Shown: positions 47,417-57,104 of the stretch, in pieces | Layout of the letters: the number at the start of each line of letters is the position of its first letter | Numbering within the stretch: position 1 is the first letter of the stretch | NCBI RefSeq assembly: GCF_000741785.1 | Contig: NZ_JGZP01000012.1 | Span: forward strand, 248,001-312,000 | Source of the DNA: Bifidobacterium stellenboschense | GTDB lineage: Bacteria > Actinomycetota > Actinomycetes > Actinomycetales > Bifidobacteriaceae | Reading direction: 5' to 3' | DNA length: 64,000 bases | Made by a program: the position numbers and the translations under genes | Notes under the pieces: model-generated | What the model was told of the DNA's origin: nothing | Seen by the model: the letters and a program-made list of their open reading frames with translations, nothing else | Databases searched by the model: none

Positions 47417-48201
47417 CGCGTCGTCTCCTTTTCTTCGTCGCCGTCGCCTGCCGTGGCGGCGGCATCTCCCGTATCACCCTCATGCAGGTCGTCGAGCCGC
47501 GGGCGCAGTAGGACGAACAGCACGATCATCGCGATCAGCGAGGGGATCATGAAGTCGTCCGGACCGAACGCGACGAGGCAGGCGAGGGACGCGAGCACGC
47601 CGACGACTGCGCTGACGCGTCCGCGGCGGCCCGTGCCGGCACCAAGCCACTGGTCGAGGAAGATGACGAGGAACAGGGCGGTGAGCACGAATTCGAGACC
47701 GTCCGTGTCGAACGGCAGGTTGGAGCCGATCACGCCGCCGAGCGTCGCGCCCGTCACCCAGTACGCCTGGTTGAGCACGGTGACCCACAGGTAGAACCAG
47801 CCGCGGTCCACGCCTTCGGGAATCCGCGTCGCGGAGTTGATGGCGAACGTCTCGTCGCACATGCCGAAGATCAGGTACAGGCGCTTCCAGCCGAGTCCGC
47901 GGAACCGTCCGAGCATGGACAGACCGTAGAACAGGTGGCGTGCGTTGACCATGAGCGCGAGCAGGAACGCGGCCACGGGGTTGAACGCGGAAAGCAGCAG
48001 GTTCACGGTGACGAACTCCATCGAGCCGGCGAAGATGAACGCGCTCATGCACATCGGCCAGACGAACGAGAATCCCTTCGTGCCCATGAGCATGCCGTAG
48101 GAGCAGCCGAGGAACAGGAATCCGAGTGCGATCGGCACGGTGAGTGGGAACGCCGCCTTCAACGCCTCAAGGCGCATGCCGCGCCGTTCCTCCCGTGTCA
48201 T
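47413..48201 (-). CDS. azlC: branched-chain amino acid exporter AzlC
   Basis: A 262-residue AzlC family permease. The N-terminal part has [21 protein letters not shown], then [25 protein letters not shown] and [10 protein letters not shown], all typical. With AzlD it forms the two-part exporter, and the tail of 30 residues is acidic. A TetR gene precedes it by 86 bases on the same strand. Confidence 0.92.
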   Translation of the reverse strand: MTREERRGMRLEALKAAFPLTVPIALGFLFLGCSYGMLMGTKGFSFVWPMCMSAFIFAGSMEFVTVNLLLSAFNPVAAFLLALMVNARHLFYGLSMLGRFRGLGWKRLYLIFGMCDETFAINSATRIPEGVDRGWFYLWVTVLNQAYWVTGATLGGVIGSNLPFDTDGLEFVLTALFLVIFLDQWLGAGTGRRGRVSAVVGVLASLACLVAFGPDDFMIPSLIAMIVLFVLLRPRLDDLHEGDTGDAAATAGDGDEEKETTR

Positions 48202-48287
48202 GCCGCGTCTCTCCTTCGTCTCTCTTTTTCCGGATTGATTGCGGCGGACATGCTATCACGCATCGGACGCGGCGTGACGGCGGGCGT

Positions 48288-48836
48288 TCATTTTGGGACG
48301 GCGCGGCGGATCGCCTGGCGGATGGCGGCCACGTCCAGCGTGCCGTCACCGAGCGCCCGGTGCAGGGTCAGCCCCTCGATGAGCGAATCGAGAATCGCGG
48401 CGGTCGGGGCATCGAAGAACCGTTCCAGCTGTGCGCGGCTGGCGGCCATCCAGCGTTCGGTGATGTCGCGGTAGGCGGGGTCTCGGGCGGCGATCGTGTA
48501 CAGCTCCATGTTGATGACGAGGTCGCGCTGCGTGCTCACCAGATCGGTCTCGATGTGCCGGGCGACGGCCTCGCACGCCCCGGCTTCGTCCGTCGCCTCG
48601 TCCATACGCGAGGCGAACGAGGCGATGCAACGGTCCGCGTACCGGTCGAACGCCTGATGCAGCAGGTCGGCCATGCCGTCGAAATGGTAGGTCATCGATC
48701 CGAGCGGCACGTTCGCGGCGGCGGCGATGACACGGTGCGACGCACCCGCCACCCCTTTGGCCGCGATGACGTCGAGGCACGCCTCGATGATGCGGTCCTT
48801 GCGTTCCGGGTCGAAGCGGCGGGCCGACTCCCCCAT
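48288..48836 (-). CDS. TetR family regulator of azlCD block
   Basis: A 182-residue regulator. The HTH domain reads FDPERKDRIIEACLDVIAA then VIAAAANVPLGSMTYHF (residues 8-53), and the rest is a ligand domain. The start at 48836 follows a GAGGTGCGCC site. A repeated CGTACA motif lies in its promoter (48903-48916). Being first in the azlC-azlD-AEC series, it probably controls export of an amino acid or analogue. Confidence 0.85.
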   Translation of the reverse strand: MGESARRFDPERKDRIIEACLDVIAAKGVAGASHRVIAAAANVPLGSMTYHFDGMADLLHQAFDRYADRCIASFASRMDEATDEAGACEAVARHIETDLVSTQRDLVINMELYTIAARDPAYRDITERWMAASRAQLERFFDAPTAAILDSLIEGLTLHRALGDGTLDVAAIRQAIRRAVPK

Positions 48837-48902
48837 GGCGCACCTCCTCGCTGTCGTGATGTCCGGGCGTGATGTCGATGTCGTCCAGCATACACGCCGT
48901 AA

Positions 48903-48916
48903 TGTACGTTCGTACA
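48903..48916. promoter_or_regulatory. palindrome in TetR/azl promoter
   Basis: TGTACGTTCGTACA is an inverted repeat with a 2-base centre. Two more CGTACA half-sites follow within 25 bases. It lies about 70 bases upstream of the TetR start codon and is a good candidate for its operator. Confidence 0.6.
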
Positions 48917-48989
48917 TACTGTTGCGTACACTCGTACACAACGCCGTCGGCTTCCGTATTCCCGCCGGCGGCGTACCTTGTCTCAACAC

Positions 48990-49035
48990 GCGTGTGGGCC
49001 CCGCATCCTTGCCGCAGGATGCGGGGCCCACACGC
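48990..49035 (-). terminator. 20-bp perfect hairpin after ABC permease gene
   Basis: Arms 48990-49009 and 49016-49035 (core GTGGGCCCCGCATCCT) pair perfectly with a 6-base loop. The hairpin lies 40 bases past the permease stop codon. It shares the GGGGCCC core and size with the hairpin at 6096-6145. Confidence 0.75.
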
Positions 49036-49074
49036 ATTGCGCGCGCGAACACGCGAATCGGATCGTCGTCCGCG

Positions 49075-51567
49075 TCACTCGGGGCTCTTCAACGCGCCGA
49101 CCATGTCGATGCGGTCGAGTGCATGGTTCGTGGCGCGGCTCACCAGCAGCGTGAACAGGAACGCCAGCACGGCCGCCGCCGCATAGCAGTACCACAGCAC
49201 GTTGGGCACGATGTTCATGCCGGGCAGGTCGAGCCGGCCCACGAGGAAGCCGAGCAGCCCGCGGCCGCACGGCAGGCCGACCGCGATGCCGATGGCGGCG
49301 AGCAGCAGCATCTCCTTGTTCACATAGCCGTGCACCTCGCCGCGGCGGAAGCCCAGCACCTTGATGGTGGCGAGCTCGCGTTCGCGTTCGGAGATGTTCG
49401 TGGAGGCGAGCGTGTACAGCACGACGACGGCGAGAATCGCGGCCATGGCGACGATGAAGCCGATCATCGCGAAGAATATGGAGAAGCTCTTCGCGAAGTC
49501 ACGCTCCTGCTTCGCCGAACTCGTCACGGACAGGTACTCGTCCTGCGAGGCGAGCCGGTCGGCGAACGCGATTTGCGCGTCGCCGTCGCCCTTCACGTCG
49601 ACGAGGTCGGCGTTGGGCGCGTAGTCGGCGTCGAACGCCTTCTCGTAGGCGGATTGCGTCATGAACACGACGTTGCCGGTGTAGTACTGCGCGATCACGA
49701 GCACGGGCAGTCCGGCGGTGTTCGCCATCGCGTCGGTCACGTCGACCTTGGAACCCTCGACGAGCGAGAGCTTCTTCGCGGCGTTCGCGGTGACGACGAT
49801 GCCGCCGCCGGTCAGGTCGTCGCCGTCCGAACTATACAGTTCGATTGGCGTGCCGGACGGCGTCTGGATGTTGATATGACCATCGGTCGCTTCGCCGTCC
49901 GGAATGACCATGAGCTGGGCGGTGAGCTTCGCGTCATGGTCGCCGGCGTCCGCGTCCGGGGAGGCCAGGGTGACGGAACCGAGCTGCAACGGCAGCGCGG
50001 ACTCCACGTCCTTGTCCTTGTCGAGCGCCTGCTGCGCCTCGTCGTGATCGGCGGCGGAGGTGACGGCCATCACGTCGTAGACGGAGATCTCGCCATGCTG
50101 GCGCGGCATGAGGGTCAGCGCGGAGGAGCCCATGCCGAAGCCTGCGGTCATGAGCGCGGTGCATCCGAGCACGCCGATGATGACCATGAGCGCGCGCGAC
50201 TTGTAGCGGAACAGGTTACGGGCGGTCACCTTGTCCAGGAATCCCAGATGGTTCCAGATGAATCCGATGCGCTGCAGCATGATCGTCCTGCCGGCTTTCG
50301 GCGCCTTGGGGCGCATGAGCTCGGCGGGCTCCAGCCGCAGCGACCCCGTGCAGGCGACCATCGCCGCGCCGGTGATGACGACGACGAACAGGAGCACGCC
50401 GCCGACGGCAAGCCGCCAGTCGACGAGCAGCGGATAGTGCGGCAGCAGATACAGGTTCGCCAGCATCTTTCGGGTGAACACGAACGGCAGCCCGATGAGC
50501 CCCAGCAGGTCGCCGAGCACGCCGCCCAGCAGACAGGCCGCGGCCGAGTAGACGAGGAATTTGAGCATGGTCTCGCGGCGGCCGTACCCAAGTGCCTTGT
50601 ACGTGCCGATGAGCTGTCGGTCCTCCTCGACCATGCGCGTGATGGCCGTCAGACTCACCAACAGCGCGATGACGAGGAACAGCACGGGGAACAACGTGCC
50701 GAGCCGGGCGATCATCTCGCTTTGCGTCTTCACGTCCTCATAGCTGGTGACGGCGCTGCGGTCGTTGATGATCCATTTCACGTTCGCGGGGGTGACGTCT
50801 TCGATGGCGGTCTTCGCGGCGTCGACCTTGTCCAGATAGTCGTCGTCATACGTGTTCAGCGCTTTCGCGCCGGTGACGGTGACGACGGCGGACGTGTACG
50901 GCATGGCGTCGCGCACGACCGCGTCCCCACTGACGAACATCGGGTAGACGGTTTTCGAGGCGGTCACGAGGGCGAGCGGGCCGGTCGGGTTCACGATGTC
51001 GTTCGGGTCGATGACGACGCCGACGATCCGGTACATGCCGTCGTCGAACATGGCGGGTGTGCGGGTCGCGGCGACCGTCGCCGTCGCGGAACCGTCAGCG
51101 GAGAACGTCACCGTATCACCGACCTGCTTGCCGGAGTCGTCGAGGTACTGCCGCGTGACGGCGATCTCGTGGCCGGCCTTCGGCAGGCGCCCCTCGCTCA
51201 GGTACGGGTCGTCGATGCCGCGGTCGTCGAGAGTCGAGACGGTGGCCGCGGCGCGCTTGCCGTCGATCTTCGTCGTGACGCTTTGCGAGCGGATGCCCGC
51301 CGCGTCGGCGACGCCGTCCGCTTTGCGCAGCGCGGCGATGTCGGCGTCGTCGAATCCGCGCGTGGAGACGACGGATATGTCGTGCATGCCGGTCGAATCG
51401 AAGAAGTCGTCGAGGCCGGCGCGGATGTCCTTGCCGACGGTGTTGAGGCCGCCGAGCATCATCACGCCGACCGCCACGATGATCGCGATCGCGGCGAACC
51501 GTCGTCCGTTGCCGGCGATCGTGCGCCACGCGTCCTTCCAGAGTGCGGTCCTACGCAACGGCACCAC
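49075..51567 (-). CDS. FtsX/MacB type ABC transporter permease
   Basis: An 830-residue permease with two FtsX-like domains. It has one N-terminal helix, a large extracellular domain (about 45-270), three helices near 285-420 (LFLVIALLVSLTAI), then a second helix and extracellular domain and three final helices. It is a lipoprotein- or peptide-exporter type. The start is a GTG at 51567, directly after the stop of its ATPase gene. It ends in a strong hairpin. The substrate is unknown. Confidence 0.88.
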   Translation of the reverse strand: MVPLRRTALWKDAWRTIAGNGRRFAAIAIIVAVGVMMLGGLNTVGKDIRAGLDDFFDSTGMHDISVVSTRGFDDADIAALRKADGVADAAGIRSQSVTTKIDGKRAAATVSTLDDRGIDDPYLSEGRLPKAGHEIAVTRQYLDDSGKQVGDTVTFSADGSATATVAATRTPAMFDDGMYRIVGVVIDPNDIVNPTGPLALVTASKTVYPMFVSGDAVVRDAMPYTSAVVTVTGAKALNTYDDDYLDKVDAAKTAIEDVTPANVKWIINDRSAVTSYEDVKTQSEMIARLGTLFPVLFLVIALLVSLTAITRMVEEDRQLIGTYKALGYGRRETMLKFLVYSAAACLLGGVLGDLLGLIGLPFVFTRKMLANLYLLPHYPLLVDWRLAVGGVLLFVVVITGAAMVACTGSLRLEPAELMRPKAPKAGRTIMLQRIGFIWNHLGFLDKVTARNLFRYKSRALMVIIGVLGCTALMTAGFGMGSSALTLMPRQHGEISVYDVMAVTSAADHDEAQQALDKDKDVESALPLQLGSVTLASPDADAGDHDAKLTAQLMVIPDGEATDGHINIQTPSGTPIELYSSDGDDLTGGGIVVTANAAKKLSLVEGSKVDVTDAMANTAGLPVLVIAQYYTGNVVFMTQSAYEKAFDADYAPNADLVDVKGDGDAQIAFADRLASQDEYLSVTSSAKQERDFAKSFSIFFAMIGFIVAMAAILAVVVLYTLASTNISERERELATIKVLGFRRGEVHGYVNKEMLLLAAIGIAVGLPCGRGLLGFLVGRLDLPGMNIVPNVLWYCYAAAAVLAFLFTLLVSRATNHALDRIDMVGALKSPE

Positions 51568-52269
51568 CTACCATTCGATGTCGGCGATGGGCGTCGGATG
51601 CGCGTTCACGGCGATCTCGGTGACCTTGCCGGAACGGAAGCGGATTAGACGGTCGCCCATCGGCGCGAGCGCGGAGTTGTGCGTGACGAGCGCGACGGTG
51701 ATGCCGCGCTGACGGCAGGAGTCCTGCAGCAGCTGGAGCACCTCCTTGCCGGTGTTGTAGTCGAGGGCGCCGGTCGGCTCGTCGCACAGCAGCAGCTTCG
51801 GGTTCTTGGCGAGGGCGCGCGCGATGGACACGCGCTGCTGCTCGCCGCCGGAAAGCTGTGCGGGGAAGTTGTTGAGGCGCTCCCCCAGCCCCACCTTCTC
51901 CAGGGTTTCGCGGGCATCGAGCGCGTCGGGGCAGATCTGCGAGGCGAGCTCCACGTTCTCGAGGGCCGTGAGGTTGGGCACGAGGTTGTAGAACTGGAAC
52001 ACGAAGCCCACGTCGAAGCGGCGGTAGTCGGTCAGTTCTGCGTCGGACGCCTTCGTGACGTCGCGATCACCCAGCCTGACGCTGCCGGACGTGGCGCGGT
52101 CCATGCCGCCGAGGATGTTCAACGCCGTGGATTTGCCGGCGCCGGACGCGCCGAGGATCACGGCCAGTTCGCCCTGCTCGATGTCGAAGGTCGCATGGTC
52201 AAGGGCCAGCACGGCCGATTCGCCGCTGCCGTACTGACGAATCACGTCATGGAATTCAAGGAAGCTCAT
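51568..52269 (-). CDS. ABC transporter ATP-binding protein, MacB/LolD type
   Basis: A 233-residue ATPase. Walker [11 protein letters not shown]-loop [12 protein letters not shown], signature LSGGEQQRV and Walker [13 protein letters not shown] are complete, and the switch His is in VTHNSAL. It pairs with the FtsX-type permease that follows at once. It is divergent from a TetR gene. Confidence 0.95.
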   Translation of the reverse strand: MSFLEFHDVIRQYGSGESAVLALDHATFDIEQGELAVILGASGAGKSTALNILGGMDRATSGSVRLGDRDVTKASDAELTDYRRFDVGFVFQFYNLVPNLTALENVELASQICPDALDARETLEKVGLGERLNNFPAQLSGGEQQRVSIARALAKNPKLLLCDEPTGALDYNTGKEVLQLLQDSCRQRGITVALVTHNSALAPMGDRLIRFRSGKVTEIAVNAHPTPIADIEW

Positions 52270-52426
52270 CGTTTTTCACCTCTCTGGTCGGCACCGGTGC
52301 TGTCTTCCATTCTTCACCGGGCACCTGAGAGCGTAACCCATCACGGCGTAGGGTTAAATCCCCATATCCCGATACAGTGTGGGGTTATTGGGTCGGAACA
52401 ACGAACGGGGATCGAAGGAGGATCGC

Positions 52427-53026
52427 ATGGCACGACCGAAGGCCACCGAACGATCGGCGCCGGAAAAGATGCAGGAGGCGTTCTGGACGCTGCTGGAGCG
52501 CAAGCCGTACGCGCAGATCACCATCAGCGACATCACGCGCGAAAGCGGATTAAACCGCAGCGCGTTCTACTACCACTACGCCAACATCCCCGAGCTCGCC
52601 GACGATGCGATCGCCGCGATCTACGAGGAGCCGGGCGTGACCGGATTCATCGCCCACATCATCCGGCAGGACGGCGATATCAGTATGCTGCGCGACTACG
52701 CGCTGGAGTTCGTCGGCTCGCCCGAACATCTCGCAAGCATCCGCCATCTGTCGCTCATCGCCGGACCGCACGGCTCCACGGGACTGGCCGCGCAGCTCAA
52801 GACATACGTCGGCGGCGTATGGCTGTCCGTGCTCGGGCTGGACGAGTCGCGGCTCAATCCCGGGCAGCGGGTCGTGCTGGAGTTCGCGACGAGCGGCATC
52901 CTCGGCGTGCTTGGCAAGGCGCGGACGCTGTTCACGCCGGAAAGCGTCGCATGGCTCGCGGACTCCGCCCTGCCGGACACCATCGCCCAGCTCATCAACT
53001 CGCTGAAGGACGATCATCGGAACTGA
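52427..53026 (+). CDS. TetR/AcrR family regulator divergent from ABC exporter
   Basis: A 199-residue regulator with an N-terminal HTH (MQEAFWTLLERKPYAQITI, then ITRESGLNRSAFYYHYANIP). The C-terminal part resembles the TetR_C group of the DhaS type. The start at 52427 has an excellent AAGGAGG site. Its divergent position suggests that it controls the ABC genes (51568-52269). The spacer shows an imperfect inverted repeat, TAAATCCCCA and TGGGGTTATT. Confidence 0.87.
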   Translation: MARPKATERSAPEKMQEAFWTLLERKPYAQITISDITRESGLNRSAFYYHYANIPELADDAIAAIYEEPGVTGFIAHIIRQDGDISMLRDYALEFVGSPEHLASIRHLSLIAGPHGSTGLAAQLKTYVGGVWLSVLGLDESRLNPGQRVVLEFATSGILGVLGKARTLFTPESVAWLADSALPDTIAQLINSLKDDHRN

Positions 53027-53192
53027 CGGGATCGGCGACGCCAATGGAATGCGACGAATCCGACGCATGTCCCGCGCGACGGTACACTAAGGCTGTCACG
53101 CCGGCAGGGGCTACGGCGTCGCGCATCCACGTTTCCCGCGCGGCGACGACCGAAATCAGCCGGATCCGTTTTCCGACAGATTCGAGGTTCCC

Positions 53193-54593
53193 ATGGATTC
53201 CGTCATGCCCGGACGCACGTCGTCGAAGCGTTCCATCATCCCGATCATCGTGATGATGGTCGGCAGCTTCACCGCCATCCTCAACCAGACGCTGATGACC
53301 TCCGCCCTGCCGCATCTCATGCGCGAGTTCGGGGTGACGAGCAACACGGCGCAATGGCTGAGCACCGGGTTCATGCTCACCAACGGCATCATGATCCCGG
53401 TCACCGCGTTCCTCATCCAGAAGTTCACGACGCGCCAGCTGTTCTTCTACGCGATCGGCATGTTCCTGTTCGGCACGCTCGTATGCACGTTCGCTCCCGG
53501 ATTCTGGGTGCTGCTCGCCGGCCGCGTGCTGCAGGCGACGGGCGCGGGCATCCTCATGCCGCTCCTGCAGACCGTGCTGTTCATCACGTTCCCGCCGGAG
53601 AAGCGCGGCGCGGCGATGGGCTGGTTCGGCCTGGTCATCGCGTTCGCCCCGGCCCTGGGCCCCACCCTGTCCGGTCTCATCATCGACTTCCTGCCGTGGC
53701 GCTTCCTGTTCGTGCCGCTGATCGTCATCGCCGTCGTCGTGCTCGCCGCCGCAATCCCGACCGTGAGGAACGTGACCACGCGCACCGACCCGACCATCGA
53801 CGTGTTCTCGATCGCCTTGTCGACGCTCGGCTTCGGCGGACTGCTGCTCGGGTTCAGCCTCGCCGGCCAGGAGGGCTGGACGTCGCCGCAGACGCTCGGC
53901 CCGCTCGCCGTGGGCACGGTCGCCCTGTGCGCGTTCATCCACCGCCAGCTGCACCTGGCGCGGCCCATGCTCGACTTCCGCGTGTTCGCCAAGCCGATGT
54001 TCGCCCTGTCGATGCTCGTCATCGTGCTCGTGTTCGTCACGTTCATCTCGACGATGAACATCCTGCCCATGTTCATCCAGGATTCGCTGGGGATGACCGC
54101 GTTGCAGTCCGGACTGCTGCTCATGGGCGGCGGCGTGGCCGAAGGCGTGTTCAACCCGGTCGCCGGCCGCCTGTTCGACCGCGTGGGCATCCACCGCATC
54201 GCGCCGCCTGCGATCGCCGTGGTCGCCGTCGCCGCGTTCGCGCTCTCCCGCATGGGCGCGGACACGCCCGCATGGTGGCCGGCCGTGTTCTTCACGCTGA
54301 TGATGGCGGGCGTTGCATTCTGCCTGATGCCGTTGACCACCACCGCGCTCAACCAGCTGACCGGCCCGATGCTGCCGCACGGCACGGCGATGAACAATAC
54401 GCTGCGCCAGACATGCGCGGCGATCGGCATCGCCGTCAACTTCACCATCATGACCACGAACACGCGTCCCGCATCCGTCGCCGGCTCCGCTGCCGCGGGT
54501 CTCGCGCACGGTGTGGATGCGGTGTTCGTCACGGCGACCGTCGTGGCGTGCATGGCGTTCGTGTTGTCGCTGTTCGTGCGCGACCGGCGCTGA
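53193..54593 (+). CDS. MFS drug efflux transporter, DHA2 (EmrB/QacA) type
   Basis: A 466-residue transporter with about 14 helices. Motifs are SFTAILNQTLMTSALPH in helix 1, QWLSTGFML in helix 2, GRVLQATGAGILMPLL in helix 4, and GWFGLVIAFAPALGPTLSG in helix 5, which is the antiporter motif C. The family exports drugs or dyes with protons. It is followed by a LysR regulator on the same strand, which may control it. Confidence 0.9.
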   Translation: MDSVMPGRTSSKRSIIPIIVMMVGSFTAILNQTLMTSALPHLMREFGVTSNTAQWLSTGFMLTNGIMIPVTAFLIQKFTTRQLFFYAIGMFLFGTLVCTFAPGFWVLLAGRVLQATGAGILMPLLQTVLFITFPPEKRGAAMGWFGLVIAFAPALGPTLSGLIIDFLPWRFLFVPLIVIAVVVLAAAIPTVRNVTTRTDPTIDVFSIALSTLGFGGLLLGFSLAGQEGWTSPQTLGPLAVGTVALCAFIHRQLHLARPMLDFRVFAKPMFALSMLVIVLVFVTFISTMNILPMFIQDSLGMTALQSGLLLMGGGVAEGVFNPVAGRLFDRVGIHRIAPPAIAVVAVAAFALSRMGADTPAWWPAVFFTLMMAGVAFCLMPLTTTALNQLTGPMLPHGTAMNNTLRQTCAAIGIAVNFTIMTTNTRPASVAGSAAAGLAHGVDAVFVTATVVACMAFVLSLFVRDRR

Positions 54594-54664
54594 ACCGCAG
54601 CCGCCCGTGGCACCTCTACAATTGGTGGCATCACGGACGAATCCCCATGCCGGAGGGCGGAACC

Positions 54665-55525
54665 ATGGAACTGCGCGTGCTCAAGTATTTCCTCGCGGTG
54701 GCCGAGGAGGGCAACATCACGTGGGCGGCGCAATTGCTGCGCATCTCCCAGCCGACGTTGTCACGCCAGTTGAAGCAGCTGGAGGAGGAGTTGGGCGTCA
54801 CACTGTTCGAACGCGGGCCGCATGCGATCACGCTCACCGAGGAGGGACGCCTGCTGCGCAACCGTGCGCAGACCATCGTCTCACTTGCGGACAAGACCGA
54901 GGTCGATCTGAAGCGTTCCACCGGGGATCTCTCCGGCGACATCACGGCCGGGTGTGGCGAAGTGGGCGGCATGTCGTATCTGGCGCGGCGCATGGCCGAA
55001 TTCCGTAAAGCCCACCCGGCGGTGCGGTTCCATGTGGTCAGCACGACGGCCGACGTGATCCAGGACCAGCTCGAACAGGGGCTCATGGATTTCGGTCTGC
55101 TCGCCGATCCGGTGGATACCGAACGCTACGAATACCTGCATACGGGCATCAGCGACCATTGGTCTGCGATGGTGCCCGACGGGCATCCATTGCAGACTCG
55201 TGAATCGCTGGCGCCGTCCGACCTCGTGACCGAGCCGCTGCTGCTGCCGTCGCGCGAACCGGTGCGGCGCGTGGTGATGCACTGGTTCGGCTCGCTCGCC
55301 CCGCAGGCCGTCATCGCCGGCACGTGCAACCTGCCGGCGAACGGCGCGGCGATGGCGGCGAATGGGTTGGGCCTGTACCTGTGTCTCGACTACGGCGCCT
55401 CGTATCCGGGCGTGCGCGCGGTGCCGCTCACGCCCATGTTCGAAAGCAGCTCCGTGCTCGTGTGGAAGAAACAGGGCGTCTCCTCCCCCGCAGCCGGCGC
55501 GTTCGCCCGGTTCCTGCGCGCATGA
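54665..55525 (+). CDS. LysR family transcriptional regulator
   Basis: A 286-residue regulator. The N-terminal winged HTH reads MELRVLKYFLAVAEEGNIT and ISQPTLSRQLKQLEEELG; the rest (from about 90) is the periplasmic-binding-like co-inducer domain (GDITAGCGEVGGM). Start 54665 has a GGAGGGCGG site. It lies 71 bases after the DHA2 gene on the same strand and is a plausible controller of it; the ligand is unknown. Confidence 0.92.
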   Translation: MELRVLKYFLAVAEEGNITWAAQLLRISQPTLSRQLKQLEEELGVTLFERGPHAITLTEEGRLLRNRAQTIVSLADKTEVDLKRSTGDLSGDITAGCGEVGGMSYLARRMAEFRKAHPAVRFHVVSTTADVIQDQLEQGLMDFGLLADPVDTERYEYLHTGISDHWSAMVPDGHPLQTRESLAPSDLVTEPLLLPSREPVRRVVMHWFGSLAPQAVIAGTCNLPANGAAMAANGLGLYLCLDYGASYPGVRAVPLTPMFESSSVLVWKKQGVSSPAAGAFARFLRA

Positions 55526-55550
55526 CGGCGCATGACGGAGAGGTGCCGGT

Positions 55551-55949
55551 TCAGGCGAGGTTGCGGTACGTCTCCTCGTCGACCGGTTCGAGCCATTCGT
55601 TGCTCGCACCCTCCTTCTTCGGCATGATGGCGACGTGCGCGAACGCCTCGTCGGGGGCCGCGCCATGCCAGTGCTTGGTTTCCGGCGGGATGTAGGCCAC
55701 GTCGCCGGGCTTGAGCTCGACCGGCTCCCGGCCTTCGATCTGGTAGTAGCCGCGTCCGCCCACGGCGAGAAGGATCTGGCATACGCCGTGGTGGATGTGC
55801 CAGTGGTTCGTGCAGCCCGGTTCGAACGTCACGTTCGCGACGTTGACCTGGTCGTCGCCGGCGAGGGGCGCGAGGTAGCTCCGGCCTTCGAAGTACCGCG
55901 CGTACGCGTCGTTCGGCTCCCCCATCGGGAAGGCGCTCGGGTTCTCCAT
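55551..55949 (-). CDS. cupin domain protein
   Basis: A 132-residue single-domain cupin. Metal-ligand histidines are visible in CTNHWHIHHGVCQIL (motif 1) and in PPETKHWHGAAP (motif 2). It ends with a short tail NEWLEPVDEETY. Such proteins bind or oxidise small metabolites. It lies convergent with the LysR gene; its partner is unknown. Confidence 0.85.
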   Translation of the reverse strand: MENPSAFPMGEPNDAYARYFEGRSYLAPLAGDDQVNVANVTFEPGCTNHWHIHHGVCQILLAVGGRGYYQIEGREPVELKPGDVAYIPPETKHWHGAAPDEAFAHVAIMPKKEGASNEWLEPVDEETYRNLA

Positions 55950-56072
55950 GATGTTTCGTCCTTTCGTGTCTTTCTTTCTTGTCGTTGTCGATGTCCATTA
56001 CACGCCCGTCATCGCGTTCCCGCCAATAGCGTCGCCTCATGCACGGCCATGCCCCGGGCGTATGGTGGAGGC

Positions 56073-56996
56073 ATGCGCATCATCGAACGGTTCTGCCGGG
56101 GCAAGCACGCCGACCAGTCGTTGAACGAGGACGGTCTCGTCGTCACGGAGGATTTCGCCGCCGTGGTGGACGGGGTGACGGGCAAGAGTCTGCGGCATCT
56201 GTGGCGACCCAGCGGCGGCGTGGTCGCGAAGGACCTGCTGGCGAGCGCGATCGCCGTATTGCCTCGCGAGGCTTCGATGCGTGAGGTGCAGCGGGTGCTT
56301 GATGGCCGTTTGCGTGATGAGTATGCGCGATTCGCGGCCGTGCATGGCGATGTGTCCTCATGCGATGTGTCCTCAGGCGACGTGTCTTCGCGCGTGTTCG
56401 AGGTGGAGCCGTGGGAGCGTCTTCAGGCGAATGCGGTGGTCTATAGCGTGTTTCGGCGTGAGGTGTGGCTGTTTGGTGATTGTCAGGTCATGGTGGATGG
56501 GGTGCGGACGCCGACGTTGAAGCGTGTGGATGAGTTGCTTGGGGAGTTGCGTTCGTTCGCCGCGCGGGCGTTGGCGTTGCGGGCGGATGCGGAGATGCGA
56601 TGCTCCGACGGTCCGGAGACCGTGGCGACGGATGGCTCAGCACGCTCCTCCCATGTCGACGGTTCCGGAGATCCGGCGCGTGACATGATCATGCCGTTTC
56701 TGCGGTTGCAGTCGGAGTTCGCTAATCGGCGTGGGGAGTATGGGTATTTCGTGTTCGATGGGTTTACGGATCCGGAGTATCCGATTCGTGTCGTGCCGGT
56801 GGAGCCGGGTGCCGAGGTGGTGCTTGCATCGGATGGGTATCCGTTGCTGCGCTCCACGTTGGCAGGATCGGAGGCGGAGTTGGGGCGTCTGCGTCGTGAG
56901 GATCCGGGGCTTGTGCGTGAGTTTCGGAGTACGAAGGGGTTCACGGCGGGGCTGGAGTCGTTCGATGACCGCACGTATCTGCGGTTCATCGCGTGA
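56073..56996 (+). CDS. PP2C-like phosphatase family protein with internal repeat
   Basis: A 307-residue protein. The motifs NEDGLVV, AVVDGVTGKS, LFGDCQVMVDG and VVLASDGYPLL are those of metal-dependent Ser/Thr phosphatases, in the right order. A three-fold DVSS repeat (encoded at 56347-56391) and a Ser-rich insertion near 185-205 are unusual. From about 56281 on, codon use shifts towards T-ending codons, unlike its neighbours. The start at 56073 has GGTGGAGGC. It is not linked to a kinase, so its role is unknown. Confidence 0.75.
   Translation: MRIIERFCRGKHADQSLNEDGLVVTEDFAAVVDGVTGKSLRHLWRPSGGVVAKDLLASAIAVLPREASMREVQRVLDGRLRDEYARFAAVHGDVSSCDVSSGDVSSRVFEVEPWERLQANAVVYSVFRREVWLFGDCQVMVDGVRTPTLKRVDELLGELRSFAARALALRADAEMRCSDGPETVATDGSARSSHVDGSGDPARDMIMPFLRLQSEFANRRGEYGYFVFDGFTDPEYPIRVVPVEPGAEVVLASDGYPLLRSTLAGSEAELGRLRREDPGLVREFRSTKGFTAGLESFDDRTYLRFIA
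56347..56391 (+). repeat. 15-bp tandem repeat inside PP2C-like gene
   Basis: Three units of GCGATGTGTCCTCAN with a few changes, in frame, encoding GDVSS CDVSS GDVSS. Copy number could vary between strains. Confidence 0.75.
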
Positions 56997-57104
56997 GGTG
57001 CGTCCCGTATAGCCGGCGGGCATGGGGGTGTATCGAACGACACTATTGGCTGGTTCTTTCCGACCGCGGTTCAATGGGACCGACTTGTGGAAAGGACCGT
57101 AATC

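Noticed and set aside
48727..51648. Very long plus-strand open frame opposite the ABC permease
   Set aside because: High GC removes stop codons from the antisense frame. The product is His/Asp/Arg-rich and matches nothing, while the minus-strand FtsX permease is clear.
56347..56391. Short CRISPR-like array
   Set aside because: The units are 15 bases long, contiguous and in frame inside a gene, so this is a coding tandem repeat.
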